Below, one piece after another: positions 1 through 6,280 of a DNA stretch of 9,696 nucleotides. The DNA is from JAVBMO01 sp031552355 (GTDB lineage Bacteria > Bacteroidota > Bacteroidia > Bacteroidales > P3). A model generated the notes under the pieces. That model had not been told where the DNA came from. It saw only the letters and a program-made list of their open reading frames with translations, and searched no databases. Location: NCBI GenBank assembly GCA_031552355.1, contig JAVBMO010000121.1:1-9696 (forward strand), read 5' to 3'. Made by a program: the position numbers and the translations under genes. Each line of letters opens with the position of its first letter. Position 1 is the first letter of the stretch.

Positions 1-11
1 AGAAAGAAGTT

Positions 12-281
12 ATGTATTTAACATCAGAAAAGAAAAAAGAAATTTTTCAAAAACATGGTGGATCTGCTACAAACACAGGATCTACAGAAGCTCAAATTGC
101 ATTATTCACATATAGAATTCAGCATTTAACAGGGCATCTAAAAGAAAGAAAAAAAGATTTGAACACAGAACGTTCCTTGGTTCGTTTGGTAGGAAAAAGA
201 AGACGTTTGCTTGATTATTTGAAACATACCGAGATTAACCGGTATCGTGAAATCATCAAGGAATTAAACATAAGAAAATAA
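12..281 (+). CDS. rpsO: 30S ribosomal protein S15
   Basis: Primary 16S rRNA-binding protein of the small ribosomal subunit, acting in the cytoplasm. The 89-residue product has the usual S15 length and its hallmarks: the GSTEAQIALFTYRI segment (residues 23-36), the HLTGHLKERKKD segment around residues 38-49, and the basic VGKRRRLLDYL segment near residues 60-70, followed by the C-terminal RYREIIKELNIRK. The ATG is preceded by an A/G-rich stretch (agaaagaag) that may serve as a weak ribosome binding site. Only 11 bases upstream are visible, so any leader or autoregulatory RNA structure lies outside the window. It is followed by a terminator hairpin and then pnp, the very widespread rpsO-pnp order. 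The sequence is of Bacteroidota type. Confidence 0.98.
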   Translation: MYLTSEKKKEIFQKHGGSATNTGSTEAQIALFTYRIQHLTGHLKERKKDLNTERSLVRLVGKRRRLLDYLKHTEINRYREIIKELNIRK

Positions 282-309
282 GTTTTTCTCTTGATAAGAA
301 AAAGATTAT

Positions 310-338
310 AAGGCAATTATATTCTAATTGCCTTTTTT
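310..338 (+). terminator. Intrinsic terminator after rpsO
   Basis: GGCAATTA (312-319) pairs with TAATTGCC (325-332) around a 5-nt loop. Two A-T pairs extend the stem, and a run of six T follows (333-338). It lies 29 bases after the rpsO stop. A weaker AT-only hairpin, TTTTTCT/AGAAAAA at 283-289/297-303, lies just before it. The stem is mostly A-T, so partial read-through into pnp is plausible (inference). Confidence 0.8.
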
Positions 339-386
339 GCTATACACGTATGGCATTCTCTTTTGTTTGAAAAGTATAAAAAGAAA

Positions 387-407
387 TTGACGGCACAGGG
401 CTGTCAA
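387..407 (+). promoter_or_regulatory. Hairpin in the pnp leader
   Basis: TTGACGGC (387-394) pairs with GCTGTCAA (400-407) as an 8-bp stem with one G-U pair and a 5-nt loop (acagg). It ends 32 bases before the pnp start. No T-run follows, so it is not an intrinsic terminator. In E. coli, pnp is autoregulated through a leader hairpin cut by RNase III. This hairpin sits in an equivalent place, but its role here is inferred only. Confidence 0.4.
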
Positions 408-439
408 AATGACCGCAATATAAAGAATAAGTATTAAGT

Positions 440-2587
440 ATGAAAGGTATTAAAAAAGTTTTCAGCCTTGCCGATGGCCGGGTTATTGAAATTGAGACCG
501 GAAAGTTGGCGAAACAAGCCGACGGTTCCGCAGTAGTTCGCATGGGCAACACCATGCTTTTGGCAGCAGTTTGCGCTAAGAAAGACGCCGCAGAAAATGT
601 AGATTTCATGCCACTTCAGGTGGAATATCAAGAAAAATATGCTGCTTTAGGGCGTTTCCCCGGTGGATTTTTTAAACGTGAAGCACGTCCTTCAGAGAAT
701 GAAATATTAACTTCTCGCCTTGTTGACAGAGCTTTGCGTCCACTTTTTCCGGACGATTATCATGCAGAAGTTCAAGTACAAATCACTTTAATTTCAGCAG
801 AAGAAAATACAGCACCCGATGCCTTGGCAGCTTTGGCTGCAGCTGCGGCTTTGGCTGTTTCGGATATTCCGTTCAACGGGCCTGTTTCAGAGGTTCGTGT
901 GGCTTATTTGAATGGACAAATGGTTGTTAATCCGCCTTTGGCCGACATTAAAGAGGCTTCTTTGGATTTAATGGTAGCTGCTACCATGGACAATATTATG
1001 ATGGTGGAAGGTGAAATGAAAGAGGTTTCCGAAGATTTGATGCTCGAAGCTTTGAGAACAGCTCACGATGCCATTAAACTTCATTGCCAAGCTTTGAACG
1101 AATTGACCGAAATGGTAGGAAAAACTCAAAAAAGAGAATACTGCCACGAAACTCATGATGAAGATTTGCGCAAAGCAATGCACGAAGTTACTTATCAAGA
1201 GTGTTATAATATTGCCAAAAAAGGTATTGCCAATAAATCAGAAAGATCCGCTGCTTTTGAAGCTGTGAAAGCAAATTTTGTAAGCACCCTTTCTGAAGAA
1301 TATGCAAAGGAAAAAAGCTTTTTAATTAAACGTTATTTTCACGATATTGAAAAAGAAGCTGTTCGCGATGCCGTATTAAACGAAAGAACCCGTTTGGATG
1401 GAAGAAAATTAGACGAAATCCGCCCAATTTGGTGCGAAACGGATTATTTGCCTTCGGCTCATGGTTCGGCAATTTTCACACGTGGCGAAACACAGTCTTT
1501 GACAACGGTTACCTTGGGTTCAAAATTGGATGAGCAAGAAGTTGATGGCGCTGTAATCAAAGGTTCCAACGATTTCCTTTTACATTACAATTTCCCCGGT
1601 TTTTCTACAGGCGAAGTAAAACCTATCAGAGGATTGGGCAGAAGAGAAGTAGGACACGGAAACTTAGCTTTGCGAGCTTTGAAATATGTAATTCCGAGCA
1701 AACCGGGCAATCCTTATACAATCCGTGTGGTTTCCGATATTTTGGAATCCAACGGGTCATCATCTATGGCAACTGTTTGCGCAGGAACTTTGGCTTTGAT
1801 GGATGCCGGTGTTAAAATTTCGAAACCTGTTTCCGGTATTGCCATGGGATTGATTTCCAAAGGTGGAAAATGGGCGGTGCTTTCAGATATTTTAGGCGAT
1901 GAAGACCACTTAGGCGATATGGACTTTAAAGTTACCGGAACCCGCGATGGTATTACAGCTTGCCAAATGGATATTAAAGTAGATGGACTTTCTTATGAAA
2001 TTCTTGCGCAAGCCTTGGCACAAGCCAATGCCGGAAGAATGCATATTTTGAATATCATTGAAGAAACCATTTCTCAACCTAGAGAAGATTACAAACCTCA
2101 TGTTCCAAGAATTGTTCAGATAGAAATTCCTAAAGAATTTATCGGTGCTGTGATTGGTACAGGTGGTAAAGTAATTCAGGAAATGCAAAGAGAAACCGGC
2201 ACAACCATTACTATTGAAGAAGTAGGCAATGTGGGTATTATTGACATTATGTCGAACCAAAAAGCCGGTATGGACGCTGCCTTGGAAAGAATAAAAGCTA
2301 TTACGGCGGTTCCCGAAGTAGGTGAAATTTACCACGGAGTGGTAAAAAACATCCAAGCTTTTGGCGCCTTTGTTGAAATTCTTCCGGGAAAAGATGCTCT
2401 GTTGCATATTTCCGAAATTACCTGGGAACGTTTAGACGATGTAGAAAAAGTTTTAAAAGTAGGCGATAAGGTAGATGTGAAATTAATTGGCGTCGATCCT
2501 AAAACCAATAAATTAAAACTTTCGAGAAAAGTACTTTTGCCACGTCCCGAAGGAATGGAAAAAAGAAAAGAAGACAAACCTGAATAA
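440..2587 (+). CDS. pnp: Polyribonucleotide nucleotidyltransferase (PNPase)
   Basis: Trimeric 3'-to-5' exoribonuclease that degrades RNA phosphorolytically, releasing nucleoside diphosphates; it works in cytoplasmic mRNA turnover. The 715-residue protein has the full family layout: first RNase PH domain (about 10-145, with FFKREARPSENEILTSRLVD at 77-96), a helical linker domain (about 150-300), second RNase PH domain (about 315-545), KH domain (about 558-620, GxxG loop GTGG at 573-576) and S1 domain (about 625-698, GVVKNIQAFGAFVEILPG). The active site is intact: phosphate-binding serines in SNGSSSMA near 437-444, and D489, D495 and K497 in GDEDHLGDMDFK, matching E. coli D486, D492 and K494. 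The C-terminus ends in a short charged tail. The ATG at 440 gives MKGIKKVFSLADGR, a normal N-terminus. No strong Shine-Dalgarno sequence precedes it, as usual in this phylum. No defects were seen. Confidence 0.98.
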   Translation: MKGIKKVFSLADGRVIEIETGKLAKQADGSAVVRMGNTMLLAAVCAKKDAAENVDFMPLQVEYQEKYAALGRFPGGFFKREARPSENEILTSRLVDRALRPLFPDDYHAEVQVQITLISAEENTAPDALAALAAAAALAVSDIPFNGPVSEVRVAYLNGQMVVNPPLADIKEASLDLMVAATMDNIMMVEGEMKEVSEDLMLEALRTAHDAIKLHCQALNELTEMVGKTQKREYCHETHDEDLRKAMHEVTYQECYNIAKKGIANKSERSAAFEAVKANFVSTLSEEYAKEKSFLIKRYFHDIEKEAVRDAVLNERTRLDGRKLDEIRPIWCETDYLPSAHGSAIFTRGETQSLTTVTLGSKLDEQEVDGAVIKGSNDFLLHYNFPGFSTGEVKPIRGLGRREVGHGNLALRALKYVIPSKPGNPYTIRVVSDILESNGSSSMATVCAGTLALMDAGVKISKPVSGIAMGLISKGGKWAVLSDILGDEDHLGDMDFKVTGTRDGITACQMDIKVDGLSYEILAQALAQANAGRMHILNIIEETISQPREDYKPHVPRIVQIEIPKEFIGAVIGTGGKVIQEMQRETGTTITIEEVGNVGIIDIMSNQKAGMDAALERIKAITAVPEVGEIYHGVVKNIQAFGAFVEILPGKDALLHISEITWERLDDVEKVLKVGDKVDVKLIGVDPKTNKLKLSRKVLLPRPEGMEKRKEDKPE

Positions 2588-2611
2588 AAAGGGTTGTCAC
2601 TTACAATAATG

Positions 2612-2653
2612 AAACGAGGCTGTTCAAAAAGGGCAGCCTCGTTTGTTTATATT
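2612..2653 (+). terminator. Intrinsic terminator after pnp
   Basis: AAACGAGGCTG (2612-2622) pairs perfectly with CAGCCTCGTTT (2634-2644). The stem can extend inward through two G-U pairs and one C-G pair to an AAAAA loop (2626-2630). T-rich sequence follows (gtttgtttatatt). It lies about 25 bases after the pnp stop, so the rpsO-pnp unit most likely ends here. Confidence 0.9.
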
Positions 2654-2857
2654 AGGCGTAGAGTTCCCTCTTTGCTTTATGGGGAAGATATCTTAAACCG
2701 GTGTAGTATTTTTACTTCTATTGCAATAATAAATAGCAAAAACGGTGACTTTTTGAGCGGTTTTTGGCGATATCCTTTGTTTTTTGTTGTGGTTAAACAT
2801 TTTCCGATATTGACGGCTATTGCAAAAAAGTTCAGTGAAAGCATAAGGTTCTTTCAA

Positions 2858-2893
2858 AATATCAATGGACTGTAAAAACAGCCCATTGATATT
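2858..2893. repeat. Near-perfect 36-nt palindrome
   Basis: AATATCAATGG (2858-2868) is the exact reverse complement of CCATTGATATT (2883-2893). Inside them, after one A/C mismatch, CTGT (2870-2873) pairs with ACAG (2878-2881) around an AAAA loop. That is 15 of 16 pairs. TTTTT follows at 2898-2902, so terminator activity for plus-strand transcription is possible, but no intact plus-strand gene lies just upstream. It could equally be part of a mobile-element remnant. Confidence 0.7.
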
Positions 2894-3405
2894 GACATTT
2901 TTGTCGAACATCTATGTTGGCCTGGACAGGTTGCTCCCCACCAGAGCCATAGATTTTATAAAGGTAAAACTAAATGCTAAAAGCCAAGATAAATCGCTCA
3001 AAAAACAGCCTAAATATTGTCCATTAGAAAACAACGTCTATTTTTCAGCCTGAATTTCCTCCATTACTCCTTAATATTCAGGATTATTGTCGAAAAATAT
3101 CGCAATAGAAGAAAACGATTTGTGTTTTAATCTAATCGCTGCCATCTATAATCTTAATCTAACTTACAAATGATTTCCCGAAGAGGTCTAATAAAGTACA
3201 AAAGTTGAATAACAAGGGTTGTAATATGAGAGGTATCGTCAGTAATTAAGTGTATCTGCATTAACGTACAAAGAGTTGTGGAAAGAATAGGCGAACAAAT
3301 AATAGCCAATTGAGAACCACCAATGAAACCAACCAAAGTTGAACTGAAACATATTGTAGCAGTAAAAAGCATAAACTTTGGGTTATCTATGGCATTCACC
3401 AATGA

Positions 3406-3768
3406 ACACGAAAAGTAATAGATTTCTGCATAGGTGCTCAGAATACGGAAAACCTGCAAAAGGTAACAAATAGTGCTTTAGAGAGTTGAAGTCCAAACAT
3501 GTTTACATCAACAAACTAAATATTTACAAGAGTTTGTTGGCAATAAGATACACAAAGTTATTACCGTTGCACCAACCATATAAAACGCATGAAGCTGACC
3601 TTGCTGATATAATGCAAACGATTAATTCGCAAAGGGATTTGCTTTACAGAAGCTGAAAGGATATTAAAATTTAGTGAGCTTTATGATGAGATAGTAAAAA
3701 CAACTAATGTGAATATTCTCATTCAAAATATCAAACAATTTGTAATTGCTATAGAAAGAAATGTTTAA
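3406..3768 (+). pseudogene. Possible multiply frameshifted gene remnant, unknown function
   Basis: I do not recognise a family. Consecutive plus-strand segments look protein-like but occupy different frames: 3406-3489 (contains AQNTENLQKVTNSALES), 3482-3583 (contains QTKYLQEFVGNKIHKV), 3474-3656 (its end contains HEADLADIMQTINSQR) and 3613-3768 (contains EAERILKFSELYDEIVK and ends at a TAA, 3766-3768). Read in order they would give a helical, charged protein of about 115 residues after roughly three frameshifts. A further stretch upstream (3175-3414) is open in one frame apart from three TGA codons. No start codon or ribosome binding site can be assigned. Composition alone could produce some of this pattern, so the call is tentative. 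Confidence 0.27.
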
Positions 3769-3774
3769 ATTTTC

Positions 3775-3818
3775 AAATGCAATTGTAGATTACGTTAGCA
3801 TAATAAAATATTGCATTT
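3775..3818. repeat. Short inverted repeat AAATGCAAT/ATTGCATTT
   Basis: AAATGCAAT (3775-3783) and ATTGCATTT (3810-3818) are exact reverse complements separated by 26 bases. They lie just after the end of the coding-like remnant. The spacer is long and only a weak T-rich stretch follows, so terminator function is doubtful. Confidence 0.4.
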
Positions 3819-3838
3819 CTGCCTAGATAGAATAAAAA

Positions 3839-3927
3839 GGGATTGGTTATAAAGTATAGATTTTGATTTTATTCCATGTAAAAATCAGCTATTTGCATTT
3901 TGTCATCTATACATTTTTAGCAATCCC
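3839..3927. mobile_element. MITE-like element with terminal inverted repeats and 8-bp duplication
   Basis: The outer 23 bases at each end (3839-3861 and 3905-3927) are imperfect inverted repeats. Seven bases match exactly at the tips (GGGATTG/CAATCCC) and eight more inside (GTATAGAT/ATCTATAC), with about 18 of 23 positions matching overall. The 8-mer AATAAAAA occurs directly on both sides (3831-3838 and 3928-3935), as expected for a target-site duplication. A nested hairpin, TGATTTT (3864-3870) with AAAATCA (3881-3887), fills the middle. The 89-bp unit has no coding capacity, so it would need a transposase from elsewhere. Its right end abuts the T-tract side of the dsbD terminator. The duplication is A-rich and could be chance, and no second copy is present in the window. 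A structured RNA or attenuator is an alternative. Confidence 0.42.
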
Positions 3928-3930
3928 AAT

Positions 3931-3972
3931 AAAAAAAAGAAACGCCTTAAATTAAAAGTTTAAGGCGTTTCT
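3931..3972 (-). terminator. Intrinsic terminator after dsbD
   Basis: AGAAACGCCTTAAA (3938-3951) pairs perfectly over 14 bp with TTTAAGGCGTTTCT (3959-3972) around a 7-nt loop. Read on the minus strand it is followed by a run of eight T (A-run at 3931-3938, whose last base is also the foot of the stem). It lies 18 bases beyond the dsbD stop codon. Confidence 0.92.
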
Positions 3973-3990
3973 CATATAAAAAATCATGTC

Positions 3991-6075
3991 TTATTTTTTC
4001 TTATGAAAGTTTTCTAAACCTTCGTTCAGGAACTTTACAAAATTCTCTACATTTTTGTCGTACACTTTATTTTGTTCTGTCAATAGATTTTCGTTTGCAT
4101 CCATCAAAACATAATAAGGTTGAGCATTCATGTTAAACTTTGTAATTTGATAATTCAAATTTTTCTTACCCAAAGTTTTAATCACTTTCCCTTCGGCAGT
4201 GGTTATCCACTCATTTTCGGGAAGGCTGATAAAGTTCGCATCCGCATAAAGTGCAACCATCACAAATTTTTCTGATAAAAGTTGCTGCACTTGCGGTGCA
4301 TTCCAAACATTGTTTTCCATTTCGCGACAATTAGCACAAGTTTTTCCGGTAAAATCCACAAAAATGGGTTTATTTACTTTCTTGGCGTGGGCTTTGGCTT
4401 CTTCCAAATCATAAAAACCTTCAAAACCTGTGGGCAAATGCAATATGTCCGCATATTTTCTATCCAAAGGCAATTCACCGGCTTTTTCGCTGCCACCACC
4501 GCCATGTCTGCTGCTTTCATATACAATTCTTCCCATGTCAAAATCTTGGGTTGTCATCGGCGGAACATATCCTGAAAGCGCTTTCAGAGGTGCACCCCAA
4601 AGCCCAGGAATCATGTAAACCACAAAGGCAAAAGTAATGATAGACAAAAACAAACGGGGAACAGTTATTTCTTTTAAAGGTGAATCGCCTTTAAAGTTCA
4701 TTTTACCTAACAAATAGAAGCCCAACATAGCAAAAATCACAATCCACAAACACAAATAGGTTTCGCGGCTCAAAATACCCCAGTTGCTACTCAAGTCAGC
4801 AATGCTTAAAAATTTCAAGGCCAATGCCACTTCTATAAAACCAAATACAACTTTAACAGTATTTAACCAACTTCCTGATTTCATTTTGCTCATGGCCGAT
4901 GGGAACAACGCCAATAATGTAAATGGCAATGCGAAACCGACTGCAAAACCAACCATTGAAATCAAAGGAACCAAACGGCTGGAAGAACCTGACGATAATT
5001 CTATTAAAGCGCTTCCTAAAATGGGGCCTGTGCAAGAAAAAGACACCAAAACGGTTGTCAAAGCAATGAAGAAAGGCCCTAAAAGTCCACCTTTATCGGC
5101 TTTTTCATCCGATTTATTAATCATCCAGCTTGGCATTTTGATATCGAACAAACCGAAGAATGAAAATGCAAAGAACATGAAAATGAGGAAAAAGATAACG
5201 TTTGGAATCCAGTGTGTACTAATAATGTACATGGCATCTTGTCCAAAAATCAGAGTCAGAATAAGCCCCAAAACTGCAAATATCAAAATAATAGAAAGGC
5301 CGAATATCAAGGCTTGTTTAGTACCTTCTTTCTTGTTTGAACCTCCTTTCATAAAAAAGCTTACAGTCATTGGTATCATTGGGAATACGCAAGGCGTAAT
5401 CAAGGCCAAAAGTCCCATACCAAAAGCTACAAAAAAGGCCAACAATAAAGAATCTGACTCTCCTGCCTCTTTAGTCGACGAAACTTCCACTGCCGCAGTT
5501 TTCACTTCCGGTTGTTGTGCTGTTTCTACAGCCGGAGTATCTGCTTCTGTCGTAGTTGCAGCAACTGCCGTATCTACTGCCTTTGTGGGATCTTCAGCAG
5601 AAATTGCACTTGCATCTACGCCTTTTACACTAAAACTGAAAGGCACTTCGTCTGGTGGAATGCAACTTCCTTCGTTGCACAATTGGTATTCCAAATGCCC
5701 TTCAACCTTAAAGTCTTTTGTTGATAGAACTTTGATTTTTTGTTTAAAAACTGCTTTATTTGAAAAATAGCTTACATTTACCTTGAAAACATCATCGAAA
5801 GACTTGGTAACTTTAGGTTCTACAACCTTATCGATACGTTTGTAATTCGGGCTTTCCTTAAAAGTAAACACCATAGGAAGCGGGCCATTGGGATCGGTGT
5901 ATTGTGAATAAATATGCCAACCGCTTTCCAAACTCAAAGAAAAAATCAATTCTACTTCGGAATCTGAAACTTTCTTTGTGCTAAAAGACCATTTTGTGGG
6001 ATTTAAGACTTGTGCAAACGAAATATTCGCAACTGCAAACAAGGCTAAAAGACTGATAAAAAATCTTTTCTTCAT
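3991..6075 (-). CDS. dsbD: Thiol:disulfide interchange protein DsbD
   Basis: Inner-membrane protein that passes electrons from cytoplasmic thioredoxin to periplasmic thiol proteins (disulfide isomerisation, cytochrome c maturation, other reductases). The 694-residue protein has all three DsbD parts. A signal peptide (about 1-21, MKKRFFISLLALFAVANISF then AQ) precedes the periplasmic alpha domain (about 25-152) with the cysteine pair C133 and C138 in CNEGSCIPP. An Ala/Thr/Glu-rich linker follows (about 153-205). The membrane domain (about 208-495, roughly eight hydrophobic segments) carries C229 in TPCVFP and C348 in SFSCTGPILG. The C-terminal periplasmic thioredoxin domain (about 550-690) has C580-A-N-C583 and a cis-proline loop near P653 (QPYYVLMD). 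All six redox cysteines are therefore present. It appears monocistronic, with a promoter box upstream and a terminator downstream, and is divergent from fhs. The native partners are not in the window. Confidence 0.95.
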   Translation of the reverse strand: MKKRFFISLLALFAVANISFAQVLNPTKWSFSTKKVSDSEVELIFSLSLESGWHIYSQYTDPNGPLPMVFTFKESPNYKRIDKVVEPKVTKSFDDVFKVNVSYFSNKAVFKQKIKVLSTKDFKVEGHLEYQLCNEGSCIPPDEVPFSFSVKGVDASAISAEDPTKAVDTAVAATTTEADTPAVETAQQPEVKTAAVEVSSTKEAGESDSLLLAFFVAFGMGLLALITPCVFPMIPMTVSFFMKGGSNKKEGTKQALIFGLSIILIFAVLGLILTLIFGQDAMYIISTHWIPNVIFFLIFMFFAFSFFGLFDIKMPSWMINKSDEKADKGGLLGPFFIALTTVLVSFSCTGPILGSALIELSSGSSSRLVPLISMVGFAVGFALPFTLLALFPSAMSKMKSGSWLNTVKVVFGFIEVALALKFLSIADLSSNWGILSRETYLCLWIVIFAMLGFYLLGKMNFKGDSPLKEITVPRLFLSIITFAFVVYMIPGLWGAPLKALSGYVPPMTTQDFDMGRIVYESSRHGGGGSEKAGELPLDRKYADILHLPTGFEGFYDLEEAKAHAKKVNKPIFVDFTGKTCANCREMENNVWNAPQVQQLLSEKFVMVALYADANFISLPENEWITTAEGKVIKTLGKKNLNYQITKFNMNAQPYYVLMDANENLLTEQNKVYDKNVENFVKFLNEGLENFHKKK

Positions 6076-6109
6076 AAAATTTATATTTATTGTAAGCTGG
6101 TATAATTTA

Positions 6110-6117
6110 CAAAGGTA
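6110..6117 (-). promoter_or_regulatory. Probable -7 promoter box of dsbD
   Basis: The minus strand reads TACCTTTG here, an exact match to the Bacteroidota -7 consensus TAnnTTTG, with the box ending 34 bases before the dsbD ATG. No clear TTTG-type -33 box is seen at the usual spacing; that position is T-rich. The transcription start would fall about 20-30 bases before the ATG (inference). Confidence 0.5.
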
Positions 6118-6214
6118 GTTTTTTTTCCAATAGAAAAAAATCTTTTTTGAACGATTAACCGCTTAATTTTTAACAATAACGCATAAATCGTATAAAAGTG
6201 TGCATAATTCTGCA

Positions 6215-6237
6215 AACAAAAGGGCTATTCTTTTGTT
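6215..6237. promoter_or_regulatory. Inverted repeat upstream of fhs
   Basis: AACAAAAG (6215-6222) and CTTTTGTT (6230-6237) are exact reverse complements with a 7-base spacer (ggctatt). The repeat lies 43 bases before the chosen fhs ATG in the dsbD-fhs divergent gap. The symmetry would suit a dimeric regulator's operator or a leader hairpin. No regulator can be named. A fhs promoter could not be placed with confidence; TAATTCTG at 6205-6212 is one mismatch from the -7 consensus. Confidence 0.35.
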
Positions 6238-6280
6238 AATCTAAACAAATCTTTTGGACTACAAAAATAAAGTGAAACTT

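Larger units (their letters stand above)
2654..3930. other. Gene-poor region, probably decayed DNA
   Basis: About 1.3 kb between the pnp and dsbD terminators without any gene I recognise. Open frames here are short (under about 105 codons), lack recognisable motifs and overlap on opposite strands. The contents I can point to are a 36-nt palindrome at 2858-2893, a GC-richer patch at about 2918-2948, frame-hopping coding-like fragments at about 3406-3768, and a MITE-like element at 3839-3927; these are listed or discussed separately. Stop codons are dense in most frames. The simplest reading is the remains of one or more accessory genes or insertion elements. A small unrecognised gene or an RNA gene cannot be excluded. 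Confidence 0.6.

Noticed and set aside
2693..2911. A 72-codon minus-strand frame overlapped by plus-strand frames at 2594-2875 and 2865-3053; considered as a transposase remnant
   Set aside because: No DDE or other transposase motif is visible, the frames contradict each other across the palindrome, and one of them starts inside the pnp terminator region.
2918..2948. A possible tRNA fragment
   Set aside because: There is no T-loop consensus, acceptor stem or cloverleaf; only a local bulged hairpin is seen.
3154..3459. A 101-codon minus-strand open frame encoding a hydrophobic peptide (contains STLVGFIGGSQLAIICS)
   Set aside because: No recognised family and no clear promoter or ribosome binding site. 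It lies opposite coding-like plus-strand fragments, so it may be their shadow. Its length is notable for AT-rich DNA, so a homology search would be decisive.
4784..5770. A 328-codon plus-strand open frame
   Set aside because: It is antisense to dsbD, whose domains and redox cysteines are fully accounted for. The composition is that of a complementary-strand shadow.
6254..6280. An upstream TTG start for fhs adding nine residues
   Set aside because: The family N-terminus aligns with the ATG at 6281, and no ribosome binding site supports the TTG.
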